A program made the position numbers and the translations under genes. From NCBI GenBank assembly GCA_958295485.1, contig OY282354.1:930001-994000 (forward strand): 64,000 nt of DNA, read 5' to 3'. The notes beneath the pieces were generated by a model that worked only from the letters and a program-made list of their open reading frames with translations, had not been told where the DNA came from and ran no database searches. Origin of the DNA: an uncultured Gammaproteobacteria bacterium. Lineage in GTDB: Bacteria; Pseudomonadota; Gammaproteobacteria; Eutrophobiales; Eutrophobiaceae. Position 1 is the first letter of the stretch. Each line of letters begins with the position of its first letter. Shown here piece after piece: positions 1 through 8,607 of the stretch.

Positions 1-57
1 TCCTTAAAGTAAGTGCGTTTATTTTTTGCAGATCGGGATGATAAGACTATTTCACCG

Positions 58-234
58 GAAAATCATCGTCTCATTACCGAATCGACGAGACTGCTCATCC
101 TTGCCTGCGGCTGAACGGCAACCCATCCTGCAAACTTGAAAAACAGGCAATACGCGCCTTCTGCCGGTATAATGCGTTTCTTCAGCATGGCAAGCCGTCT
201 TGTAAACTTGAAAAACAAGTGATGCTCCTTTGCC
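58..234 (+). repeat. Tandem hairpin units in leader of the methyltransferase gene
   Basis: Two units of about 48 nt (117-165 and 189-234) share an outer GGCA...TGCC pairing and an inner hairpin with the same loop AAACTTGAAAA. The inner stems differ but still pair: CCTG/CAGG in the first (127-130 with 144-147) and CTTGT/ACAAG in the second (199-203 with 215-219). A poorer third unit may lie at 58-105, with GTCTC/GAGAC (68-72 with 87-91) followed by a similar TGCTC..CCTTGCC tail. Compensatory change in the stems suggests a structured RNA, possibly a tandem aptamer, but I cannot match it to a known riboswitch class. A TATAAT at 168-173 could equally mark a promoter in the same stretch. Confidence 0.45.
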
Positions 235-282
235 AACGGCGGCCATGACCTAAGCGCCGCTTTAATCGGAGGTATGATACTA

Positions 283-1215
283 ATGAGCTACCGGATTATA
301 AAAGATAAAATCGATAACGGGGAAGTGATCCTGCTGGATGGCGGCACCGGCTCGGAGATAGAACGGCAGGGCGTCAAGATGAATGACCTGGCATGGTGCG
401 GCATCGCCCACATGGAACAACCCGAGGTAGTCCGTCAAGTCCATGAAAGTTACATCCAGGCCGGCGCCAATATCATTATCGCCAACACCTATGGCACGTC
501 ACCCCATGTAATCAAACGCCTGGGCCTGGAAGATAAAACCGCAGAAATCAATCAAGCCGCGGTTCATCTTGCGTTACAGGCCCGTGATAACACGAACAAG
601 GAAGTCTGCGTCGCCGCTTCCATGTCTTCCATGCCGGCGTTTGACTCGCCCCGCATACCAACGGGCGACAGTTTCAGGGAAGGTTATTTTCAGCAAGCCG
701 AATTACTTGCGGAAGCAGGGGCTGAACTAATTATTACCGAAATGATGATGGACATCGACAATGCAAGCATGGTGACGGCGGCAGCCAATGCGGCCGGCAT
801 ACCCGTGTGGACGGGTTTCAGCGTTTCCATGGATGATAACGATGAGCTGACCAACTATACGGGTCTTCAACGCAGCCAGCACCTTGAATTTGAATGCATG
901 CCATTCAAAAGCATGGCAGCGCGGATCCTGCCACTGGGCTGTGACGCCGCCGGCGTGATGCACTCCCGCGTCAACCATACCGGCCCGGCCTTGGCGGAAT
1001 TGACTGAACTCTGGGACGGCCCCACGTTTGCCTATGCGGAAAGCGGTTATTTCGTCCCGCCAAACTGGAAGTTTGAAAATATCATTTCCACGAAGGACTA
1101 CTTTGAATTTGCCCGTCAGTGGATCAATCAAGGCGCGCAAATCATCGGTGGCTGCTGCGGCATCGGGCCTGAGCATATCAGGGCGCTGAAAGAGAACCTG
1201 CCACGAAGGGTATGA
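283..1215 (+). CDS. Homocysteine S-methyltransferase family protein
   Basis: Predicted zinc-dependent methyl transfer to homocysteine or a related thiol in the cytoplasm. The N-terminal DGGTGSEIERQG and the C-terminal GGCCGIGPEHI are hallmarks of the family (MmuM, BHMT and MetH N-terminal domain), and the two adjacent Cys of GGCC are zinc ligands. The third ligand normally sits in a G-V-N-C motif; here that motif reads GVMHS, so His may replace Cys. The start at 283 is preferred over the in-frame ATG at 274 because the GGAGG at 268-272 lies 10 nt before it, while the 274 ATG almost abuts it. The protein is 310 residues, a normal length. Methyl donor and exact substrate cannot be read from sequence. 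Confidence 0.85.
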   Translation: MSYRIIKDKIDNGEVILLDGGTGSEIERQGVKMNDLAWCGIAHMEQPEVVRQVHESYIQAGANIIIANTYGTSPHVIKRLGLEDKTAEINQAAVHLALQARDNTNKEVCVAASMSSMPAFDSPRIPTGDSFREGYFQQAELLAEAGAELIITEMMMDIDNASMVTAAANAAGIPVWTGFSVSMDDNDELTNYTGLQRSQHLEFECMPFKSMAARILPLGCDAAGVMHSRVNHTGPALAELTELWDGPTFAYAESGYFVPPNWKFENIISTKDYFEFARQWINQGAQIIGGCCGIGPEHIRALKENLPRRV

Positions 1216-1248
1216 ACCGCTCGTCGAAATACAGGACCTAGCGGTTCC

Positions 1249-1854
1249 GTGGCTGGAACGACCGAGGCATTCTCCCGCGTCAAGATTGACGCCCTGCTTG
1301 CGGATGCCGGGTGGAACCTGACTGATGGCGTGAGCGTCCTGTTCGAACATGCGTTGCCGGGCGGCTTGCGCGCCGACTATGCGCTCTGCGACCGCAAGGG
1401 ACGACCCATGGCCATTGTCGAGGCCAAGCGCGCCAGCATAAATCCAATCGCTGCGCAAGACCAAGGCATTCATTACGCGACGCTGTTAGGGGTTCCTTTT
1501 GTCTTCCTGTCGAATGGCGAAGAGGTGTGGTTTCTGGATCGCGACACTGATGCTCATGCACGTGCAATAGCGACCATTTATTCACAAGAAGATTTGGAAC
1601 GTCGACTCGCCGTGCGGGAGTTTCGCCGCGAGTTGTCTGAAGTTCCAATCGACCCGACAATCATCGTGCGCGACACGCTACGCTTCTTCGATCTCGACGC
1701 ACCCACGTCCCGCCACGGGCTACCGCGGGCGATCGGCGAAGGCTGGCTGGCGCCCTCTGCTCGACGCGCTGACCGAGGCGTACCGCGAGGCCGCCACCCG
1801 CTGAGGGCTGCGCGGCGCTTGGTGTGGGAACAGGAGCGGACGGCATGGCCGTGA
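1249..1854 (+). pseudogene. Truncated type I restriction HsdR N-terminal fragment
   Basis: The first 145 or so residues resemble the N-terminal nuclease domain of type I restriction subunit R (HsdR), with a PD-(D/E)XK-like core: RADYALCDRKGRP then AIVEAKRASI, and LGVPFVFLSNGEEVWF further on. After about residue 150 the similarity stops and the frame runs into arginine-rich, non-family sequence. The helicase motor domains (normally some 700 more residues) are absent, and no HsdM or HsdS is nearby. It starts with GTG 33 bp after the methyltransferase gene. In another frame near 1759-1803 a short LLDALTEAYREAATR-like stretch ends in a stop, suggesting a junction between two broken genes. Probably a decayed insertion relic. 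Confidence 0.6.
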
Positions 1855-2594
1855 TCGGAGTGGATGGTTGCAAGGCCGGATGGTTCGCCGTCCGCATCAA
1901 GGGCGGCGACGGCGGCGACTACAGCGTCGACGTGTTCCCCACGGTGACCGATCTGCTGGAGTCGCCTTGGGGCGACGTCTCGCTGATCCTGATCGACATC
2001 CCTATCGGCCTGCCGAACTCACACGATGCAAGGTCCTGCGACAAGGAGGCCCGCGCCCGGCTTGGCCGCCCCCGCGCCTCCTCGGTGTTCCCTGTGCCTG
2101 GTCGCAAGGCGCTGGAGGCGTATCGGCGCTTGCACGACTACAAATCGATGTCCGCCGTCAATCGCTGCGAAACGGGACGCGGGTTGTCGATTCAAGCGTT
2201 CAGCATCGTCCCGAAGATCCGCGAAGTGGACGACCTGATCCGAAAACGTGGTCCGGCCGCTTACCCGACCATTCGCGAGATTCACCCCGAGGTGTGTTTC
2301 TGGGCGCTCAACGGCGGCCAGCCGATGGGCCACCGTAAACACGACGAGGCTGGCCACCGTGAGCGACTCGAGGTGCTGCGCGCGCTCCATCCGCGCGTGG
2401 ATGACTTCTACACCGAAGCTTTGAACAGGTTTCTGCGCAAGGAGGTCGCTCGCGACGACATCCTCGACGCGCTTGCGGCTGCCCTCACCGCCGTTCCCGC
2501 CGAGTGTTCGGGCGCGACCCTGCCGACACTGCCCGCAGAACCGCTGCGGGATGTCCACGGCCTGCCGATGGAGATGGTGTACCGCGAGACGTAA
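1845..2594 (+). CDS. DUF429 family protein, predicted RNase H-fold nuclease
   Basis: A 249-residue protein beginning MAVIGVDGCKAGWF, the characteristic start of DUF429 proteins, which are predicted to have an RNase H-like fold. Later family features include LILIDIPIGLP, an arginine-rich RPRASSVFPVPGRKAL stretch and REIHPEVCFWALNG. The function is not established for the family. An in-frame ATG exists at 1824, but 1845 puts the conserved strand at the N-terminus. The gene and the stretch from about 1660 are clearly more GC-rich than the flanking housekeeping genes, which together with the HsdR fragment just upstream points to horizontal acquisition. Confidence 0.8.
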   Translation: MAVIGVDGCKAGWFAVRIKGGDGGDYSVDVFPTVTDLLESPWGDVSLILIDIPIGLPNSHDARSCDKEARARLGRPRASSVFPVPGRKALEAYRRLHDYKSMSAVNRCETGRGLSIQAFSIVPKIREVDDLIRKRGPAAYPTIREIHPEVCFWALNGGQPMGHRKHDEAGHRERLEVLRALHPRVDDFYTEALNRFLRKEVARDDILDALAAALTAVPAECSGATLPTLPAEPLRDVHGLPMEMVYRET

Positions 2595-2596
2595 CC

Positions 2597-2947
2597 CCGC
2601 GTACGCTACACAAGACGGCGAGAGGCAGCAAATTCGTAACCGGCCTCGATTTCAAAGACAATGCTTCGTGGATTATCGAGGCTTTGAAAGAGGCATCATG
2701 CGACGTAACGGAGATCGTCCTCGAAGTCGGTCAAAAACTCACTCAAAATTGGCGCCGTCAAGAAAGTTTGGCCAGCCATCAAGCCATGAACATGCGCCAA
2801 CTCCAGGAAGTCCTGAAACGGGAATATGTAAATTCCGAGAACCGACCGGAAGTTCGCGCCAGATTTATCGCTATTTGCAATGCCGGTAAACCACCGTCCC
2901 CCCAGATCCTGGAGGCGGCGAAACGCCTGGATGATGAGGGATTCTGA
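2597..2947 (+). pseudogene. Unidentified open frame, possibly the 3' part of a lost gene
   Basis: The frame stays open for 117 codons after the DUF429 stop and reads like coding sequence (for example SWIIEALKEAS, LKREYVNSENRPEVRARF and a helical C-terminus PPSPQILEAAKRLDDEGF). There is no ATG before the internal AMNM at about residue 65, and the frame otherwise extends back into the DUF429 gene in another phase. That suggests a 3' fragment fused at the island boundary rather than a complete gene. I do not recognise the family. Confidence 0.3.
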
Positions 2948-3242
2948 TTGCCCCCTGCAAATCGTTTGTCCCGGCAGATAAAGACCTTCATGATTTAAAG
3001 TCTTTTGATCATGGAAACTCTAACGCAAATATAGACCTCGCTAACCAGAACTTGCATCCGGCCCTCGTAAGGCTGCTTTTAGCCACTGGTCCCGCTTGAG
3101 TTATTGGAAATTCATTGTTTTTTGCAAATAAAACTCTATGATCAGGCTTCGTTTCAAGGTATTAATGCGCCGGCATATCAGTGGCGGAAATAACGCGCCC
3201 TGCCGCCGGCCGGCTATTTTTGCTATATTGACTTGCTAACCG
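2948..3242. other. Intergenic region before the outer-membrane protein gene
   Basis: I see no gene here. The last 50 bases hold GCTATATTGACTTGC immediately before the next start codon, too close to serve as an ordinary promoter for that ATG. A palindromic GCCGGCCGGC lies at about 3205-3215. No terminator with a clear T run is visible. Confidence 0.4.
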
Positions 3243-4034
3243 ATGAGAAGAAGCGACGGTATCAACAAGCCCCTCCAAACAGGCGCGCTCCTTGCGTTGT
3301 CAGTTTTTCTGATAGCCGCCCCCTGTTCCCCCGTCGGCGCTGATAGCGGCGCGGCTTCCGCCGAAGGCGGCCTCTACGGTGGCGCCTTTGTTGGCGTTGG
3401 CCGAACCAGTGGCCGCCTTGTTGACAGGGATGGCGCGGCGAACTGGGGCAACCCCGGTTGGACTGTGGATTACAGCCGTCCGCGCTTCATCGGCGGCGCG
3501 CTGTTCGGAAAAAAGTTCGGGAGGGGGCCGTTGCCCCTCAGGGTCGAGTTGGACGGCGCCTTCGGCGACATGTTCTCGCGTAGCAACCAGCTTGACCCCC
3601 AAGCCCTGGACGAGACGGCGCGCCTTAGGTATCAATGGGTCGTCACCGCCCGGGGCGGATTTGAGGCGGCCCTGGGTCCCGCCACGATCTTCCTGACCGC
3701 TGGGCTGGCGGCGACCCGGGTCGAGAATTCGGTGACCGACCTGGACCGTAGCGGGCTGAACGCGCCCTGGTATAGGGATCCCGATGATTCCTTCCACGAC
3801 GAGTCAACAAAGTTCGGCTGGGTCCTAAGCGGCGGCATCGAGGCCCTGGTGAATGAGACTTGGACCTTGCGGGGGGAAGTCTTGCACATGGATTTTGGCG
3901 AGGACACTTACCAGTTCAACCATTCCGGCAATAATCGTTGCGGTCCGGGAGGCCCCCGCAGGCCCTGCCTCTACGACATCGATAACGAGTTTGGCATGGC
4001 GCGCCTGGTGGTCATTCGCCGCTTCAACCTGTAG
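3243..4034 (+). CDS. Outer-membrane beta-barrel protein
   Basis: A 263-residue protein with a signal peptide (hydrophobic ALLALSVFLIAAPC followed by AD-S around residue 34) and the alternating pattern of an eight-stranded barrel: YGGAFVGVGRTSG at the mature N-terminus, repeated aromatic and glycine-ended strands, and a C-terminal strand MARLVVIRRFNL. The strand GEVLHMDFGEDTYQF resembles the penultimate strand of small OmpA/Omp25-like barrels. Probable role is a surface or outer-membrane structural protein; substrate transport cannot be inferred. It stands alone, about 95 bp before the AAA gene. Confidence 0.75.
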   Translation: MRRSDGINKPLQTGALLALSVFLIAAPCSPVGADSGAASAEGGLYGGAFVGVGRTSGRLVDRDGAANWGNPGWTVDYSRPRFIGGALFGKKFGRGPLPLRVELDGAFGDMFSRSNQLDPQALDETARLRYQWVVTARGGFEAALGPATIFLTAGLAATRVENSVTDLDRSGLNAPWYRDPDDSFHDESTKFGWVLSGGIEALVNETWTLRGEVLHMDFGEDTYQFNHSGNNRCGPGGPRRPCLYDIDNEFGMARLVVIRRFNL

Positions 4035-4129
4035 GGTCTCAGCGCCAGGGCAGGGCGGCGCAAACTTGCGGTAAAGATGGTGGATATCTTTGGTAATGAT
4101 ACCATGACGATTGTGGAGGTGAGGGTCTA

Positions 4130-5113
4130 ATGGCACGAGCAGATCTAATCATCAAACTAATGCAAAGCGGCAGTAAAGCTGATCAGGTTGCTTTTCAAAA
4201 AACGGCGGAAGATTTGATTGCCGAAGAAAAGCGCAAAGGTCACCGTATTTTGGCGGAGCGCATGCACAAAGCGCTACGTCCTTCATATAACAGCAATGGC
4301 ATTCGGTCTGTTGATCGAATGCAAAAACTCCAGGGCGAATTGTTTTATGAGATTACCCCGGAGCGACAAATCAGTAGCTTGTTTCTACCCTTGGTTGTTG
4401 AAGAACAGATACGTGAAGTTGTTGAAGAGCAACACCGATCAGAATTACTACATTCTTATAACCTCAAAGCGAGGCATCGGCTCCTTTTCGTCGGCGCGCC
4501 CGGTAATGGCAAAACGACCCTTGCCGAAGCTTTGGCGTATGAACTGATGTATCCGTTAATCGTGATTCGCTATGAATCGTTGATTGGCAGCTACTTGGGA
4601 GAAACATCCAGCCGGATTAAAAACATCCTTGAATATGCCAGAACCCAACACTGTGTTTTGTTTTTTGACGAGTTCGAGACCCTTGGGAAAGAGCGTGGCG
4701 ATACCCGCGAAACAGGAGAAATAAAACGCATTGTCAGTTCCTTGTTGTTGCAGACCGATGCCTTGCCGGATTACGTGGTGTTAGTGGCTGCCAGTAACCA
4801 TCCTGAGTTATTGGATAGAGCGGTATGGCGAAGGTTCCAGATCAAAGTCGAATTACCACTTCCAACTCGCCAACAACTGTGTGTGTTGATAGACGCTGTA
4901 GCGGAACGCTGTGAAACGAATTTCGGTTACAATACCAGAGACTTGGCAGAAGTATTGAAGGGCAGTAGTTATGCTGAAGCCGAACAGTTTTGTCTTGATA
5001 TTGTGCGTCGGGCCGTGCTCTCTCACCAGAACAACGATGCTAAAAAGATCACGGAGCACAAGTTGAAGCAATGGAAAACTTGGCTGCAACCGACAGCAAA
5101 TAAAGATGGGTAA
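4130..5113 (+). CDS. AAA ATPase coupled to a subtilisin-like protease
   Basis: A 327-residue AAA ATPase with Walker A GAPGNGKTT (about 122-130), Walker B VLFFDEFE (about 175-182) and a sensor-type stretch VVLVAASNHPELLDRAVWRRF ending in the arginines expected of the classical AAA clade. The N-terminal 110 residues are helical and unfamiliar. A strong Shine-Dalgarno (GGAGGTGAGGG) precedes the start. Its stop and the next gene's start overlap as TAATG, so translation is probably coupled and the products likely act together. Such ATPases usually remodel or present substrates; here the partner is a protease. Confidence 0.85.
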   Translation: MARADLIIKLMQSGSKADQVAFQKTAEDLIAEEKRKGHRILAERMHKALRPSYNSNGIRSVDRMQKLQGELFYEITPERQISSLFLPLVVEEQIREVVEEQHRSELLHSYNLKARHRLLFVGAPGNGKTTLAEALAYELMYPLIVIRYESLIGSYLGETSSRIKNILEYARTQHCVLFFDEFETLGKERGDTRETGEIKRIVSSLLLQTDALPDYVVLVAASNHPELLDRAVWRRFQIKVELPLPTRQQLCVLIDAVAERCETNFGYNTRDLAEVLKGSSYAEAEQFCLDIVRRAVLSHQNNDAKKITEHKLKQWKTWLQPTANKDG

Positions 5114-7689
5114 TGGCGAATAAGTTTCCGCTTTTAATCTTTCCCCAACCCAAGTTAGTAACTCCGTCTCAGGGTAGAGGATTTCTGCTTCCAAAGCCGC
5201 AAGTTCCTGATCATGGCAGACAAGTTGACCGTTTAGACCCTCAAATAGGGAAAGTCCAATCTGAGTTCGAAAGATTCAAAGGTATGATTGACACCTCAAT
5301 CGCGGGTGCAGAACCTGAAATGGTGCTCGTGCTGGAGTTGGCAAAACGGATTGATGATCTGGCACGGGCCGTCAATGCCGCTGGTTTGGAATGGCTGGGC
5401 GAATGGGATATCGAGATAGAATCGGATGATGATTTCCCCGCGAAGGACAAGAGAACAACACGGGATGGTCGCCTGTTTGTTTCCATGGCCAATCAACAGG
5501 GCATGAATGAACTGTTATCTCTCTGGCGACAGTGGTGTCAAAACCGGCGACCCCCTCGCGGCAAAACTATATGGGGTGAGATTTTTACCCACCTGAAAAA
5601 TATTCGGCGCTGGGGTATGTCGGAGACTCTGATTGAAACTGGCATGAAGGAGTATTTTGAAAATTTTTTGGATGGTGAATCAGTCAGTTTCCAAATTGAA
5701 TTTTTTTACCATCAGAGCCGCAATAAACGTAGACATGTTGAAGACAATATCAAAACCTTCCTGGACCAAGAAGGCGGCGAGACAATCAGTGACTTTATTG
5801 ATATTCCGGATATTGCTTTCCACGCGGTAAAAGCGCGTATGCCTATTGAGAAAATTAAGGAGTTACTTGAGACTTCAGAGGAACAAACGGAGCGCCTTTA
5901 TCTTTTTACCTATCCAAATATTATGTATTTTCGCCGCACGGGACAGAGCATAACCAGCACGGTTGAAGGTGATGGAGAAGAAACGCAATACCCGCAAACA
6001 GAAGCCAAACAACCACCGATTGCAGCTATTCTGGATGGCGTTCCCAATTTGCAGCATAAAGCGCTGGAAAATAGAGTCGATCTTGATGACCCTTTTGACT
6101 TGGCGAAAGAGTATCAACCGGGTGAACGCAAGCACGGAACAGAGATGGCATCATTGGTTATTCATGGCGATCGATCGGATGATAAAGCGGAACCAATTCA
6201 CAGCAAAGTACATCATGTCGCAGTCATGCAGGTAGATGTCAGTTCAAGAGGTTTTGGCGACATGCCAGAACATTTCCCTGAAGATTGCTTTTATGAAGAC
6301 AGAATAGAGCAGGCTGTGCGCCGCATTGTGGAAGGTGATGGTGAAGTAGAAGCTCAGGCGCCTACCGTCAAGATTATCAATTTGTCATTGGGTGATGGGA
6401 CTCGCCCGTTCATTCACACACCCAGTCCTTGGGCGAGATTACTGGATTGGCTTTCGTGGAAATATCGTGTGTTGTTCTGTGTCAGCGCTGGAAACTATCT
6501 TGACCCTTACGACTTTGATATTCCCTATTCAGAATATCAATTAAAAAGTGATGAAGAAAAGACAGATCTGTTGCTTGAAGCAATGCAAAACAGCCTTTCG
6601 GAAAGGCGGTTACTCGCACCCGCTGAATCCATTAACGCAATAACGGTAGGCGCTTTGCATCAGGACGAAAGTGGCAATAATTATTACTTGGCGCACAGGG
6701 TCGATTTATTACCGGGTAGCCGGCTTTTGAGCCCAATATCACGGTTGGGTCATGGGTTCAGGCGATCAGTCAAACCGGAAATCTATTTTCCGGGTGGACG
6801 GCAACTATACAACGAGCCGGTTTCCTCAAAAAATAGCGAATTTAGACTTAACGAGGCGTTACATGCACCTGGCCAGAAAGTTGCCCGGGACAGCGAGTCG
6901 GGCGAGTTATCCAGGGAAGTGTTCAGCAGGGGAACGAGTAATGCTACTGCCTTGGCAACGCGAGCGGGCGTACAAATTCACGAAGTGCTGGAACAGCTAA
7001 ACACTGACAATCAAATTCCCGACAACCTGATAGCTGTATTGATAAAAACCCTACTCGTGCATGGCAGCATCCAAGACAGAGACACTCAGCAAGCCGTAGG
7101 GCATTTAAAACATCAGGATAACTCAAGACAATTCAAAACTGTATTGGCGCGTTATCTCGGTTATGGAGTAGTAGATGTGGGTCGGGTATTAGGCTGCATT
7201 GAGCAACGGGGCACCGTGGTAGGTTTTGGAGAAATAGACACAAATGAGTTACATGAATATCATTTCCCTATTCCCGATGAATTTAGTGGCCAGGGGACAT
7301 TTCGTCGGATGGTGGTTACGTTGGCATGGTTTTCACCGATCAATCCGCGACACCGTTATCTCAGAGAGGCAAAGCTGGAAATCCAGCCTGAAAGTAATTG
7401 GAATGAAACAGCGTTGAAATTGGCGCGCACGGATGGTGACCACCATCAAGTCAAGCGTGGCGCCGTACAGCACGAAGTATTGGAAGGTAGAGACCAATTA
7501 GCGGCATTTCAGCAAAATGAGCAGATTGTTTTGCGCGTCCTTTGTAAAAAGGATGCCACTGAAAAACTGGAAGAGCGCATTCCTTACGGTTTGGCTGTAA
7601 CACTGGAAGCTGCTGAAGAAAGCCAGATACCAGTATATCAAAGAATCAGGGACAGGTTATCTGTACCGGTTGGGGTCACAAGCATATAA
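5113..7689 (+). CDS. Large S8 (subtilisin-like) serine protease paired with AAA ATPase
   Basis: An 858-residue protein with no signal peptide, so probably cytoplasmic. Residues 1-300 are an unfamiliar, partly helical region. The catalytic domain follows: Asp308 in IAAILDGVPN, His341 in KHGTEMASLV, the oxyanion Asn in CVSAGNY (about 459) and Ser609 in SRGTSNATALAT, the complete order of an S8 protease. Residues 680-858 form an additional beta-rich region. The gene overlaps the AAA gene by one base. S8 protease/AAA ATPase pairs recur in bacterial accessory regions and I infer a regulated proteolysis or defence role. What releases the protease activity is unknown. Confidence 0.85.
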   Translation: MANKFPLLIFPQPKLVTPSQGRGFLLPKPQVPDHGRQVDRLDPQIGKVQSEFERFKGMIDTSIAGAEPEMVLVLELAKRIDDLARAVNAAGLEWLGEWDIEIESDDDFPAKDKRTTRDGRLFVSMANQQGMNELLSLWRQWCQNRRPPRGKTIWGEIFTHLKNIRRWGMSETLIETGMKEYFENFLDGESVSFQIEFFYHQSRNKRRHVEDNIKTFLDQEGGETISDFIDIPDIAFHAVKARMPIEKIKELLETSEEQTERLYLFTYPNIMYFRRTGQSITSTVEGDGEETQYPQTEAKQPPIAAILDGVPNLQHKALENRVDLDDPFDLAKEYQPGERKHGTEMASLVIHGDRSDDKAEPIHSKVHHVAVMQVDVSSRGFGDMPEHFPEDCFYEDRIEQAVRRIVEGDGEVEAQAPTVKIINLSLGDGTRPFIHTPSPWARLLDWLSWKYRVLFCVSAGNYLDPYDFDIPYSEYQLKSDEEKTDLLLEAMQNSLSERRLLAPAESINAITVGALHQDESGNNYYLAHRVDLLPGSRLLSPISRLGHGFRRSVKPEIYFPGGRQLYNEPVSSKNSEFRLNEALHAPGQKVARDSESGELSREVFSRGTSNATALATRAGVQIHEVLEQLNTDNQIPDNLIAVLIKTLLVHGSIQDRDTQQAVGHLKHQDNSRQFKTVLARYLGYGVVDVGRVLGCIEQRGTVVGFGEIDTNELHEYHFPIPDEFSGQGTFRRMVVTLAWFSPINPRHRYLREAKLEIQPESNWNETALKLARTDGDHHQVKRGAVQHEVLEGRDQLAAFQQNEQIVLRVLCKKDATEKLEERIPYGLAVTLEAAEESQIPVYQRIRDRLSVPVGVTSI

Positions 7690-7722
7690 TAACGGAAGTG
7701 AGAAGCTGTTGAGAGAGGTGGC

Positions 7723-8607
7723 ATGAGTTTATCTGCGGGAAATAAATTTCGGCAGGCGGTTGAAAATCATAAACCCCTGCAGGTGGTTGGGACTGTTACG
7801 GCGCTGGCCGCGCGCATGGCGGAACGGGCGCGACACAAGGCGATTTATTTGTCCGGTAGCGGGCTGGCGGCGAGTTCCCTGGGCCTGCCTGATTTGGGTA
7901 TCAGCGCCCTGGAAGACCTGTTGATAGATATTCGGCGAATTACCGACGCGTGTGAACTGCCGTTGCTGGTGGACGTGGATACGGGTTTCGGCGGCGCGTT
8001 CAATATTGCCAGGACGACGCGGAGTCTGATCAAGGCCGGCGCCGCGGCCATGCACATCGAAGACCAGGTTGCACAGAAACGCTGTGGGCACAGGCCCAAC
8101 AAGGTCATCGTGTCACGGGAAGAAATGGTCGACCGGATTAAAGCTGCGGTGGACGCTCGTCACGATGAGGGGTTCGTGATTATGGCCAGGACCGATGCCT
8201 TGGCGGTTGAAGGCCTGCAATCCGTTATCGACCGGGCTAATGCTTGTGTTGAGGCTGGCGCCGACATTGTCTTTCCCGAAGCGGTCCCAACACTTGATCA
8301 ATATAAGGAACTACGCGCCGCGCTAACCGTCCCTTTGCTGGCGAATATTACCGAGTTTGGAAAAACCCCCCTGTTTTCAACCGGGGAATTGGGCGAGGTC
8401 GGCGTCGATATCGTCCTGTATCCTTGCGGGGCCTATCGCGTAATGAATAAAGCCGCCATGACGTTTTACCAGGCCGTCCTTGAAGATGGACACCAGCGCA
8501 ATGTTATCGGCGCCATGCAAACGCGGGAAGACATGTATGACCTCCTGGGTTATCACGAATACGAGCAAAAATTAGACGCTTTATTTTCACAGGAGCCGGT
8601 AAAATGA
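7723..8607 (+). CDS. prpB: 2-methylisocitrate lyase
   Basis: Cleaves 2-methylisocitrate to pyruvate and succinate, the last step of the methylcitrate cycle for propionyl-CoA. The 294-residue sequence shows the isocitrate lyase/PEP mutase fold, with [20 protein letters not shown] for magnesium binding and the catalytic loop KRCGHRPNK near residue 119. A GAGAGAGGTGG precedes the ATG. It opens a prpB-prpC-prpD-ppdK cluster in one direction, overlapping prpC by four bases (ATGA). No prpR-type regulator is adjacent. PrpB is distinguished from oxaloacetate decarboxylase mainly by this context. Confidence 0.93.
   Translation: MSLSAGNKFRQAVENHKPLQVVGTVTALAARMAERARHKAIYLSGSGLAASSLGLPDLGISALEDLLIDIRRITDACELPLLVDVDTGFGGAFNIARTTRSLIKAGAAAMHIEDQVAQKRCGHRPNKVIVSREEMVDRIKAAVDARHDEGFVIMARTDALAVEGLQSVIDRANACVEAGADIVFPEAVPTLDQYKELRAALTVPLLANITEFGKTPLFSTGELGEVGVDIVLYPCGAYRVMNKAAMTFYQAVLEDGHQRNVIGAMQTREDMYDLLGYHEYEQKLDALFSQEPVK

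Noticed and set aside
727-1473. 248-codon open frame on the minus strand
   Set aside because: Antisense to the methyltransferase gene, no family resemblance, typical shadow frame.
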